Below, piece after piece: positions 34,427-42,161 of a stretch of DNA of 64,000 nt. Position 1 is the stretch's first letter. The number at the start of each line of letters is the position of its first letter. The notes under the pieces were generated by a model. The model did not search any database. It saw nothing but the letters and a program-made list of their open reading frames with translations, and was not told the DNA's origin. The stretch comes from CAVZRC01 sp052148775. GTDB lineage: Bacteria; Planctomycetota; Planctomycetia; Isosphaerales; Isosphaeraceae. The position numbers were made by a program, and so were the translations under genes. The stretch lies in NCBI GenBank assembly GCA_052148775.1, contig JBKQHM010000056.1:1-64000 (forward strand), read 5' to 3'.

Positions 34427-36388
34427 TCACATGTAAACATAACCGATCGCTTTAAGAATTCGATAGCCAAAAGCCGTCATTTCGGGGCTAACGAGATGGC
34501 CAAGATTCTTGTTGAGAAGCCTTCCTCCATTCTTGGCTAGACCGTAATAGTTGATGAGGGCTTGCTCGACGGCATATGCATCAAGGTCGTCGGCAAGCTC
34601 TTCCAGCCCGTCAATCTTACCAGCAGGGCTCCCAACCTTCTGCCCCGCCGAGTTAAGGCGCTGCAGCACGGGGTTTGTACCCAACTCCGTTTCAGCAACG
34701 CCGACGTAGCCCTTACCCGTTTTGCTGTTGAAGGCCTGGTAAACGGAGGAGTTGTGCGCCCAAACGAAGAACCTCCACAAGGCGCTCCCGACATAATAGG
34801 TATGATACTCCTCTATCTCTAGGTTGTAAACAGGTGCGGGTTCCTTCGGCCCGACGATCGCCGCAACCACCGTCTGCTCGCCATCGGCGCCCAGCAGTGC
34901 ATCTCCCGGCACGATCTGATGGGCGTCGGTCCAACCCCGGCCCACCACCCAGAACGGGTGCTCGGCCGTCGTCCGGATCACCTGGCCACCGACGTGGATC
35001 TCCGTCAGCGGCGAATAGTTATGGAACACGTTCAGGACGCGCCGGGCGACGAGAGGCCCCTCGGGGTCATCTTCGTGCCGGGACAACACCAGGTCGCCGA
35101 CCCGGAAGTCCTCGATCGGCCTGGAGTCGTCGGGGGTCAGCAGCGGCGTGCCGGCGGCGAAGCAACTCTTCATGAATTGACTGACATTCCCCAGGATCCC
35201 CAGTCCGTTCAGGGCCATCCCCAGGTAGTTGCTGTCCTGATAGTTGTCGTAGGCATTCCAGCCGTTGCCCACTGCCTGAATCCCGTTGAGGACGCGCAAC
35301 CCCGTGCCGATGTTCGATGCCTGGGCACATGGATTGGCGAAGCCTAGCCCCAGGTTGATGAACATGCCGAACCCCTGTCCGGCGTTATAGAGTGTCCCCT
35401 GTTGATTCCGGGTTGCGATCTCGCCGTACATTCCGTCCCGGGCGCGATTGGTCAACCCGCCCGTGACCTGGTTCGCGATCCCGGCCGCCACCGAATCGAG
35501 CGCGTTGATGGCGTTGTCCCACAATGAGGACGGGACGACGGGCGGCCCTAGTTTTGATGGATTCGCCATTCCGGTGTCGGGATTGCTGGCGGAGTCGTAG
35601 ACTTTTGGTCCGACATTGACGGCGGACAACACGCCGATGCCGATCATCGCGCCGAGGGTGGTCCCCGCGCCTCCCCCTCCGCGGGGGTTGAATGCGGTCT
35701 GCATCGGGCCGACGCCCCCGCCTCCCGCCGGCGGGTTGAATGCGGTCTGCATCGGGCCGACGCCCCCGCCTCCCGTCTGCTGTTGCGCCCTCGCCGTCGG
35801 TGCGTCCTGCGTCGACGTCGGGTTCTCCGCCGAGCCGCCGTTGAAGATCTCCAGCCGTTGCGCCTCGGCCTCCATCGATCCGTCGCCGGTCCCGCTGTCC
35901 TGGCTCGGCGCGATCACGTTTGAGCCGCCGCCGGTGCTGCCGCCCAGGGTGCCGCCGAAGCCGCTACCCGACGACGACGGCCGGAGGAAGCCCGTCTGCG
36001 ACGGGTGCGACGACCAGGTGGTCATCCCCAACGATGGGTCGGCCTCGTTCGGCTCCTCGAGCACGATCCCCGAGCCGCTCTGCGTCGGCGTGATCTCCGC
36101 CCCGTGGAACTCCAGCGGGTGGAGCAGCTCGCCGCCGACCCCCGATACCAGGCCCTGCGCCCCGTCGAACAGACGGTACTCCGAACCCTGGTCGACCGGC
36201 CCGTTGGCCGCGAACGTGCCCACCTGGTCCGCCGTCCCCTCGCCGATCGTCGTCGCCGAGCCGACCAGCAGCAATTGCGTCGGCGCCGTCCAGGGATTGC
36301 TCTCGCTGCTCGTCTCCGTGCTCGTGGCGGTGTTCGTCAGCGTCGCGGTCGTGGCCGGCGCCCCGGTGACCGAATAGACGAACGTCCT
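34427..36388 (-). CDS. Polymorphic toxin with Hint domain and GIY-YIG/URI-like tip (5'-truncated)
   Basis: The frame is open for about 653 codons after an in-frame TGA at 36391-36389, and no good start exists: residues before MLLVGSATTIG (TTG at 36274) read FVYSVTGAPATTATLTNTAT, which looks like the inside of a longer protein. The order is low-complexity Ser/Thr/Gly-rich stalk, two 16-residue repeats GPMQTAFNPPAGGGGV (48-base period at 35688-35783), a helical linker, then a Hint domain (SCFAAGTPLLTPDDSRPIED ... TTAEHPFWVVGRGW ... YNLEIEEYHTYYVGSALWRF-FVWAHN). The last ~105 residues (VYQAFNSKTGKGYVGVAETE ... VEQALINYYGLAKNGGRLLN) fit a GIY-YIG-like URI nuclease tip. Hint domains release the tip by autoproteolysis. 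A DUF4259-like gene follows. Confidence 0.8.
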   Translation of the reverse strand, partial: RTFVYSVTGAPATTATLTNTATSTETSSESNPWTAPTQLLLVGSATTIGEGTADQVGTFAANGPVDQGSEYRLFDGAQGLVSGVGGELLHPLEFHGAEITPTQSGSGIVLEEPNEADPSLGMTTWSSHPSQTGFLRPSSSGSGFGGTLGGSTGGGSNVIAPSQDSGTGDGSMEAEAQRLEIFNGGSAENPTSTQDAPTARAQQQTGGGGVGPMQTAFNPPAGGGGVGPMQTAFNPRGGGGAGTTLGAMIGIGVLSAVNVGPKVYDSASNPDTGMANPSKLGPPVVPSSLWDNAINALDSVAAGIANQVTGGLTNRARDGMYGEIATRNQQGTLYNAGQGFGMFINLGLGFANPCAQASNIGTGLRVLNGIQAVGNGWNAYDNYQDSNYLGMALNGLGILGNVSQFMKSCFAAGTPLLTPDDSRPIEDFRVGDLVLSRHEDDPEGPLVARRVLNVFHNYSPLTEIHVGGQVIRTTAEHPFWVVGRGWTDAHQIVPGDALLGADGEQTVVAAIVGPKEPAPVYNLEIEEYHTYYVGSALWRFFVWAHNSSVYQAFNSKTGKGYVGVAETELGTNPVLQRLNSAGQKVGSPAGKIDGLEELADDLDAYAVEQALINYYGLAKNGGRLLNKNLGHLVSPEMTAFGYRILKAIGYVYM

Positions 36389-36456
36389 TCAGGATGGGTC
36401 GCATCATCCCGTCCCCGGCCATAGAGCGTTTAACGATTCTCTGAAGATCGCCGGAC

Positions 36457-36510
36457 GGAGCCGGCTCCTACAAGAGTCAGGCCAAGGGGGCCGTTGTAGG
36501 AGGGGGCTCC
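36457..36510. repeat. REP-like hairpin
   Basis: GGAGCCGGCTCCTACAA (36457-36473) pairs with TTGTAGGAGGGGGCTCC (36494-36510), leaving a 20-base loop. This resembles the GTAGGAG-type palindromic repeats common between genes in many bacteria. It sits upstream of the truncated toxin. The rest of 36389-36750 contains no recognised gene. Confidence 0.7.
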
Positions 36511-36750
36511 GCCCCCCGACCGAATGCAGCCCGAGCGTTCAGCGATCTATTCCGACGATCCCGGCCCCGAGGGACGACATGCAACACCGGTTCCTTTCCG
36601 CGGGCGTGTTGCGCGGCAAGTCTGAATTCGCCCCCACGTCATCGAGCAATCCTCTCGAGAGTTGGTTACGATACCTCCCGGCAAACCGGCATCGCTCCGG
36701 GCCGCGCGAGCGGCCGCCCGGGCCGCCATGACACCCAGGAGATCGGGTCC

Positions 36751-38148
36751 GTGTCCTCCTCATCTCGGCCGATAGTGGCGACGCCCAGGCCACGCCGCCA
36801 ACGCAGGCAATCGATGGCCGTCTGGGTCTGGATCGTCGGCATTTCCCTGGCGGCGCTGATCGCGACCTACATGATGTTCGTCGAGCCGCCGCCGCCCCGT
36901 AAGATCGTCATCGCCAGCGGCGGCAAGAACGGGGCCTACTATCGATACGCCCGGGAATACGCGGAGCAATTGCAACGAGACGGACTGTCCGTCGAGGTGC
37001 GCGAGACGGCGGGCTCGGTCGAGAACCTGCGCCTGCTGGGGCAGGCGGACTCGGGCGTGTCGCTGGCCATCATCCAGAGCGGCGTGGCCGGCCCCGAGTC
37101 GTTGCGACAGTTCGATGCCCTGGGCAGCCTTTACCGCGAACCCTTGTGGGTCTTCTACCGCGGCGACAAGCCGCTCGATCGGCTCGGCCAGTTCGCGGGC
37201 AAGCGCATCGGCGTCGGGCCGGCGGGCAGCGGCACCCATGCCATCGCCATGCAGTTGCTCGCCGCCAACGGCCTGATCGAACCCCAGAGCGAATCCGAAT
37301 CCTCCAAGGAGAAGCCGCGGGTCGAGCTGGTCCGGGAGGATGTCGCCTCGGCCGCCTCGGCCTTGCAGGAGGGGAGGTTGGATGCCGCGTTCTTCGTCGC
37401 CGCCTTCGAGGCCGATTACATCGGGCGCCTGCTGAACGATGGACGCGTGAAGCTGCTGGACTTCGACCAGCACGAGGCCTATCATCGCCGATTCCGGTTC
37501 CTGTCCCCGGTCACCGTGCCGGCGGGGATCGTGGACCTGGGCCGGAACATCCCGGCACGGGACATCGACCTGATGGCGCCGACGGCCATGCTGGTCGTCC
37601 GCAAGGATTTCCACCCCGCCCTGGTCCCGCTCCTGCTCGAGACCGCCACGCGGATCCACGGCAACGGGGACGCGCTCTCCAACCCCGGCGATTTCCCCTC
37701 CGAATCGTATTGCGACTTCGCCGTCAGCGAGGACGCGAAGCACTATTACAAGTCCGGCCAGCCCGTGTTGCAGCGGCTACTCCCATTCTGGCTGGCCTCG
37801 CTGGTCGATCGGGCCAAGGTGATGCTCATCCCGGTGGTCATGCTGATGATGCCGCTGGTCCGGGCGGCCCCGCCGCTGATGAAATGGCGGACCCGGCGCA
37901 AGATCTACCTCTGGTATTCCGACCTGCGCGAGATCGACCAGAGGCTGGTCACCGGGCTGTCGGGCCCCGAACTGGACCAGGAACTCGCGCGAATCGACGA
38001 CATCGAGCAGCAGGTGGCCCACGTGGATGTCCCGCTGAGTTACATGGAAGAGTTCTACCATCTCCGCCTGCACCTCGGGATGTTGAAGCAGCATCTCATC
38101 GAAGTGCGGGCGCGGAGCGAGCCGATGGTCGTCGCCGCCAAGCCCTGA
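36751..38148 (+). CDS. TAXI-family TRAP-type substrate-binding protein, membrane-anchored
   Basis: The 465-residue protein begins with an N-terminal membrane anchor (MAVWVWIVGISLAALIATYM, about 22-41), then the TAXI/NMT1-like periplasmic binding domain: KIVIASGGKNGAYYRYAREY, SVENLRLLGQADSGVSLAII, GKRIGVGPAGSGTHAIAMQL, SALQEGRLDAAFFVAAF. A second hydrophobic segment (VMLIPVVMLMMPLVRAAPPL, about 351-370) and a helical tail follow. TAXI proteins feed TRAP transporters, but no TRAP permease is nearby, and membrane-anchored orphan forms are common in planctomycetes. The GTG at 36751 follows a purine-rich GGAG. The ligand is unknown. Confidence 0.87.
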   Translation: MSSSSRPIVATPRPRRQRRQSMAVWVWIVGISLAALIATYMMFVEPPPPRKIVIASGGKNGAYYRYAREYAEQLQRDGLSVEVRETAGSVENLRLLGQADSGVSLAIIQSGVAGPESLRQFDALGSLYREPLWVFYRGDKPLDRLGQFAGKRIGVGPAGSGTHAIAMQLLAANGLIEPQSESESSKEKPRVELVREDVASAASALQEGRLDAAFFVAAFEADYIGRLLNDGRVKLLDFDQHEAYHRRFRFLSPVTVPAGIVDLGRNIPARDIDLMAPTAMLVVRKDFHPALVPLLLETATRIHGNGDALSNPGDFPSESYCDFAVSEDAKHYYKSGQPVLQRLLPFWLASLVDRAKVMLIPVVMLMMPLVRAAPPLMKWRTRRKIYLWYSDLREIDQRLVTGLSGPELDQELARIDDIEQQVAHVDVPLSYMEEFYHLRLHLGMLKQHLIEVRARSEPMVVAAKP

Positions 38149-38351
38149 AAGGACGATTGAGTTTTGTCGCATCCTTGCTTATTTTTGTGTGGGCCATCCG
38201 GTCGAAACACCGGCCCCTTCAACCGATGGCGACCGGGCAACTGCCCCTGGGGACCCGGGCCACTCCCGGCACGCGATCCGGGACGGAGTAGCGGTTCGCG
38301 GCGACGCCGAGACTCTACCTGGGCGGACGTGACGCCCGGGCGGCCCTGGGA

Positions 38352-39227
38352 TTGGGCTCGCGCATTGGGGATGGATTGATGTTGGTGGACGTTACGGACC
38401 AGGCGGGCGGTGGTGAGGGCGATCTCAGGGTATCCTCCGAAACCGGTCGGCGGCGGCCGGCCTTGCCCACGGACGTGGTCTGGCTCTGGGGGGTCCCCTT
38501 CGCCTCGCTGACCCTGGTCGGGACGACGACCGCGATCGCCGAGCTGGTGGAGACGGGCAGTCCGAGCCTGATCATCACGGCCAACACGCACTACGTCATG
38601 ATCACCGAAGAGCATCCCGACCTCCGCGAGATCAACGCCGCCGCGGCCCTGATCCTGGCCGACGGTGCACCGGTGGTCTGGGCCTCCCGATGGGCCGGGA
38701 CGCCCCTGCCCGAGCGCGTGGCCGGCTCCGACCTGATCTTCGAGCTGAGCCGGATGGCGGCCGCCCGGGGGTATCGCCTGTTCTTCCTGGGGGGATCCGA
38801 AGGGGTCGCCGATGAGGCGGCGCGACGGCTTGCCGCGCGCTACCCGGGCCTCCAGGTCGTCGGCACGGAGTGCCCGCCGTTCCGCGAACCGACCCCGGAG
38901 GAGGAAGCGGCCCTCGTCGATCGCATCCGGGCCGCCCGGCCCGACATCCTCCTGGTCGCGTTCGGGCAGCCCAAGGGGGAGCGCTGGATCTTCCGCAACC
39001 TCCAGCGACTCGAAGTGCCGGTCTGCATTCAAGTCGGGGCTTCGCTGGACTTCGCCGCGGCGCGGATCCGGAGGGCTCCTCGCTGGATGCAGAAGATCGG
39101 CCTGGAATGGGCGTTCCGCCTGGGGCTGGAGCCGAGGCGGCTCTTCCGTCGATATGCCCGCAACGGCTGGTTCCTCGTCCGGAGTGCGGCCAAGCTGCGC
39201 CAAACCCCGGCCGCGGGTCCGCGATGA
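38352..39227 (+). CDS. WecG/TagA/CpsF-family glycosyltransferase
   Basis: The 291-residue protein matches the WecG/TagA family (GT26), which transfers a sugar such as ManNAc or Glc onto a lipid-linked acceptor: TTTAIAELVETGSPSLIITA-NTHY, RVAGSDLIFELSRMAAARGY, LFFLGGSEGVADEAARRLAA, PDILLVAFGQPKGERWIFRN, CIQVGASLDFAAARIRRAPR and WMQKIGLEWAFRLGLEPRRL. All family blocks are present. The first 40 residues are not conserved; a start at 38379 (MLVDVTDQ) is equally good. It probably acts in exopolysaccharide or cell-surface glycan synthesis. Confidence 0.9.
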   Translation: MGSRIGDGLMLVDVTDQAGGGEGDLRVSSETGRRRPALPTDVVWLWGVPFASLTLVGTTTAIAELVETGSPSLIITANTHYVMITEEHPDLREINAAAALILADGAPVVWASRWAGTPLPERVAGSDLIFELSRMAAARGYRLFFLGGSEGVADEAARRLAARYPGLQVVGTECPPFREPTPEEEAALVDRIRAARPDILLVAFGQPKGERWIFRNLQRLEVPVCIQVGASLDFAAARIRRAPRWMQKIGLEWAFRLGLEPRRLFRRYARNGWFLVRSAAKLRQTPAAGPR

Positions 39228-39292
39228 TCTCCGTTCAAGATCAATCCTGTGCATCTTGGGACGGAATCCGCGACGGGAACTTTGTCGCGGCA

Positions 39293-39565
39293 TCAGCCGT
39301 CGAGCTGGGAAAGGCCGAGGAGTTGCTTGAGGGAATCGCGGGCAGAGAGCAGGTCTCGGGCATCCCCGTTCAGCGTCTGCCGCTGGCGGATCAGCTCGAT
39401 GTCATGGGCATTGACGCGGCCAGCCGCCCGGATGAGTGACTCGTAGCCGGATTGCAGGGCGTAGCTGGTATGCAGGGCGCGCGTGTCGGCGGTGCCGGGG
39501 GCCTGGGTCCGCAGCCTGTGGTGAAACTCGACCTCGAGCAAGAAAAGCCTTTCCAGTGGCGGCAT
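39293..39565 (-). CDS. Hypothetical protein, helical
   Basis: The 90-residue helical protein (ERLFLLEVEFHHRLRTQAPG, ALQSGYESLIRAAGRVNAHD, LIRQRQTLNGDARDLLSARD) has a GGAG 11 bases before its ATG. It is not recognised. It is in the degraded region that also holds the OtsA relic and could itself be old mobile-element cargo. Coding status is moderately supported by the charge pattern only. Confidence 0.45.
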   Translation of the reverse strand: MPPLERLFLLEVEFHHRLRTQAPGTADTRALHTSYALQSGYESLIRAAGRVNAHDIELIRQRQTLNGDARDLLSARDSLKQLLGLSQLDG

Positions 39566-39613
39566 GTCGGTCGACTCCGTTGTGTTCTAATGGACACAAT
39601 GCAATTGTGACCA

Positions 39614-40021
39614 CTATAAGCAGCGGGGACCGATCAGGGAAGGGGGCAAGCTGCGACCAGGGCCGGTCTTCGATCCGTGTAGCCCTGGCCGGTGCCGCCA
39701 ACGCGCGGCCTCGCGCTCGACCTCGGCGCCGGCCGCCGCGGCCGGTTGCCGCTCGAAGTCGATGCTGATGGGGAACGGCCGGACGCGGGTCGCGTGGCCG
39801 CCGCGCTGGACCTCGGAGATCTCGCGGTCGGTCCGCGCCTCGAGGTTCCGGTCCACCGTCTCCAGGAAGTTCTGGCAGTGGTAGCTCAGGTGGAACCCCA
39901 GCAGGTCGTTGCCGAGCAACCCGTCGAGCAGCTTCGGGCGAGTGAAGACGATGTGGCAGAGGGGCCACAGCCCGCTATTGGCCAGGCCGTGGTAATAGCG
40001 TTCCTCCTGCTCCTTTGGTTC
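39614..40021 (-). pseudogene. Trehalose-6-phosphate synthase (OtsA) relic
   Basis: The frame EPKEQEERYYHGLANSGLWP-LCHIVFTRP followed by KLLDGLLGNDLLGFHLSYHC, QNFLETVDRNLEARTDREIS and EVQRGGHATRVRPFPISIDF is unmistakably glycosyltransferase family 20 (OtsA). Intact OtsA has about 60 residues (including the FIQDYHLxLLP and IPWP motifs) between HIVFTRP and LLDGLLGND; these are absent without losing frame, so an internal in-frame deletion has occurred. Both ends are missing too: nothing N-terminal to EPKEQEERYY, and similarity fades after EVEREAARW. With fewer than 135 of about 470 residues, it cannot be active. Confidence 0.85.
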
Positions 40022-40265
40022 GCATCCCGGGCGAAATGTTGTATTGGGTTAGCTGGAGGGAGCGGCGGCGTGTCACAGCCTGGGCGCCGCACCTGATACC
40101 GCGATGTGGCCGCCGGGATCGCTCCGTCAGCGCCGGTTTTGAGAGAGCCTCACGACGCGATTGGCACCCTTCGATCCGGCCAGTCACCCGATGGCGTGAT
40201 CTTCTTGAACAGAAGGTTTGCCTGCGGGCCAATCCCAGCACCTGCAATGCAACGCGATGGAAAGG

Positions 40266-40469
40266 ATGATGATCCCAATGCCGAAGCCGATCAAGTCGTT
40301 CCGAGATATCGCCACCGCGCTCCGCGGGTCGGCGTTCCGCCGCGTTGGTTACGACGGCCGTACCAAGATGCTCCGCGCGATCCCCACGTGGGGCGGTCGA
40401 CGTCGGGCCACCCCGCGGCCCGCCGCGGCATTCGGGCCTTCCGCCCCCTCATCGTCGTCGGACCAATAA
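40266..40469 (+). CDS. Small hypothetical protein, doubtful
   Basis: The 67-codon frame MMIPMPKPIKSFRDIATALR then GSAFRRVGYDGRTKMLRAIP has plausible residues at the start, but the C-terminal part is arginine-, proline- and serine-rich low complexity. AAAGG lies directly before the ATG. It is not recognised. The surrounding 40022-40538 shows no other gene. Confidence 0.3.
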   Translation: MMIPMPKPIKSFRDIATALRGSAFRRVGYDGRTKMLRAIPTWGGRRRATPRPAAAFGPSAPSSSSDQ

Positions 40470-40538
40470 TCACCGAGTCGCTCGACCGGGGCGTGGAACC
40501 TTTGTCGAGCCGCCTCGCCTCCTGCCGCGATTCCTAAA

Positions 40539-40919
40539 ATGGCCGCTGAATTCACTCGATCCGCGAATCACTCGATCCACTCCGCCACCCTCGCCGACGT
40601 CCTGGAGCGGGTGCTGGATAAAGGCCTCGTGATCGCCGGCGACGTCAAGATCAAGCTGCTTGATATCGAGCTTCTGACGATTCAGATCCGGCTCGTGGTG
40701 GCGTCCGTCGACAAAGCCCGCGAGATGGGCCTCGACTGGTGGACGACCAACCCCGACTTTCAGTCGAAGCCCTCGGCGCGAAAACACGAGGCTGAATCGA
40801 TCGCCCTTAAGGACCGAATCTTGCAGCTCGAAGCACGGCTCGCTTCGTCCATGGCGAGCGCGTCGGAAACACTCGGCCAGGCTCGAACCACTGATCGAGG
40901 GGCGCTCAACCCGGCTTGA
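40539..40919 (+). CDS. gvpJ: GvpJ-like gas vesicle protein (GvpA/J/M family)
   Basis: The 126-residue protein contains the full GvpA/J core: TLADVLERVLDKGLVIAGDV, KIKLLDIELLTIQIRLVVAS, VDKAREMGLDWWTTNP. The -VIAGD- and -MGLDWW- features match GvpJ rather than the shell protein GvpA. A coiled C-terminal tail (IALKDRILQLEARLASSM) follows. GvpJ is a minor gas vesicle component needed for nucleation. No other gvp genes (A, F, G, L, N, K) occur in the window, so either they are elsewhere, or this protein has been reused. It is followed, on the same strand, by a zinc-ribbon coiled-coil protein and a kinase. Confidence 0.88.
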   Translation: MAAEFTRSANHSIHSATLADVLERVLDKGLVIAGDVKIKLLDIELLTIQIRLVVASVDKAREMGLDWWTTNPDFQSKPSARKHEAESIALKDRILQLEARLASSMASASETLGQARTTDRGALNPA

Positions 40920-40988
40920 AAGCTTGCGTGAGCGCCGTCGGCCGCGATGAGCGCCGGAAAAAAACAAGGACTCTAGGATTTAAGAACC

Positions 40989-42161
40989 ATGTGCTCAGAG
41001 TGTCGGTCGACTTCGACCGTTCCCGCTACCTGCCCGGGTTGCCGGCACGAAGGCCCAGCTTACGTGGACTTGCTGGGCAAGTTCTGTCAATGTAAGATAT
41101 GTGGGCATGACTTTTTGATGCCCAGGCACGTCAGGATGCGGTGTCCCGGCTGTGGAGTGTATCTGCGCGTGCCGGGGGCGGTAATCAACCACGACGTCTG
41201 CTGCAAGTTCTGCAAAGAGGTGTTCCGGGCCGCCCCAGCACTGGCCTCGACCCGCGAAACGACCGCCGCGGCCCCGGCTGGCGAGGCTGCTTCCCTCGCA
41301 CCACCAGGTGATCCGGCTGCCCCGACTCCAAACCCTGGGAACGGCCGTCCTCTCGGCGCCCCGCTCGTACGCGAGCGCCTCGAATCGCAAACCCGACTCG
41401 AGGAACCCGCGGCGATTTCACTTGAGCCCCCCCCACCGAGTGCAGGCCAGGATGAGCCAGAATTCGAGGCGAAACTCGAGACCGTTCGGGCCGAATTCCA
41501 CCGGCTGGAACGAGAGAATCAAGAGGCGACGGCGCGGCTCCTCTCGCTCGAGCGGGCCTTGGCCGGCGTCGTGGGCGAGCAGTCGGAGATCCAGGCGGCA
41601 TTGCGTCGATCTCAGACCGAGCGCCGGACCCTTATCAGTCAGGGGCTCGAGGAAATTGAGCGGATTCGGGCCCAGATAGGCCGGCCCGAGGGACCTTCGG
41701 AGACCGCTGCGCTGGAACAAACCGGGCAAGTTCCACCGGCACATCCGCCCAATCAATACCTGAAGCCGGCCCTCGGCGTGATTGGGCCGCGTCCCAACGG
41801 ACACGGACGGGTCTTGACCACCAAGCCTCCACAGGCGCGCAGGGGCCCGCACCGCTCGCCCTCCGGCGCCGGCCGAAACGGCGGCCACCTCCGCGAGTCG
41901 ATCAATCGGCTCTCGAACTGCGAACGGCTTGCCGATGGACTGATCACCCAGTTGAATACGACCCGGCGGGAGAAGGAATGCGATCGGTTCGCGTTTGAAA
42001 GGATACTCGGGAGGCTCCAGGACGAGCTCGCCGCCGTGAAGGAACATTTCGCGACGGACCAGGTCGGCCCGAAACCATCAACCGAGTGCGGTGCCAGCTC
42101 AGGAGAGGATCGCGAGACGATCCTCAGCGCTGCCGCCAGTACCGTGGATTCTTTGATATGA
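40989..42161 (+). CDS. Zinc-ribbon and coiled-coil protein of unknown function
   Basis: The 390-residue protein is Cys-rich at the N-terminus with several CxxC knuckles (CSEC, CPGC, CQCKIC, CPGC, CCKFC within the first 80 residues), followed by a Pro/Ala-rich linker. A coiled-coil (about 155-225: AKLETVRAEFHRLERENQEA) follows, then a basic linker and a second coiled-coil (about 305-365: RESINRLSNCERLADGLITQ). The stop overlaps the start of the downstream kinase gene by 4 bases (ATGA), so they are co-translated. Its place between gvpJ and the kinase suggests a scaffold or substrate role; that is inference. No enzyme motif is seen. Confidence 0.75.
   Translation: MCSECRSTSTVPATCPGCRHEGPAYVDLLGKFCQCKICGHDFLMPRHVRMRCPGCGVYLRVPGAVINHDVCCKFCKEVFRAAPALASTRETTAAAPAGEAASLAPPGDPAAPTPNPGNGRPLGAPLVRERLESQTRLEEPAAISLEPPPPSAGQDEPEFEAKLETVRAEFHRLERENQEATARLLSLERALAGVVGEQSEIQAALRRSQTERRTLISQGLEEIERIRAQIGRPEGPSETAALEQTGQVPPAHPPNQYLKPALGVIGPRPNGHGRVLTTKPPQARRGPHRSPSGAGRNGGHLRESINRLSNCERLADGLITQLNTTRREKECDRFAFERILGRLQDELAAVKEHFATDQVGPKPSTECGASSGEDRETILSAAASTVDSLI

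Noticed and set aside
35616..36377. Plus-strand 253-codon frame over the toxin stalk
   Set aside because: Proline- and threonine-rich shadow of the repetitive stalk; no start signal or homology.
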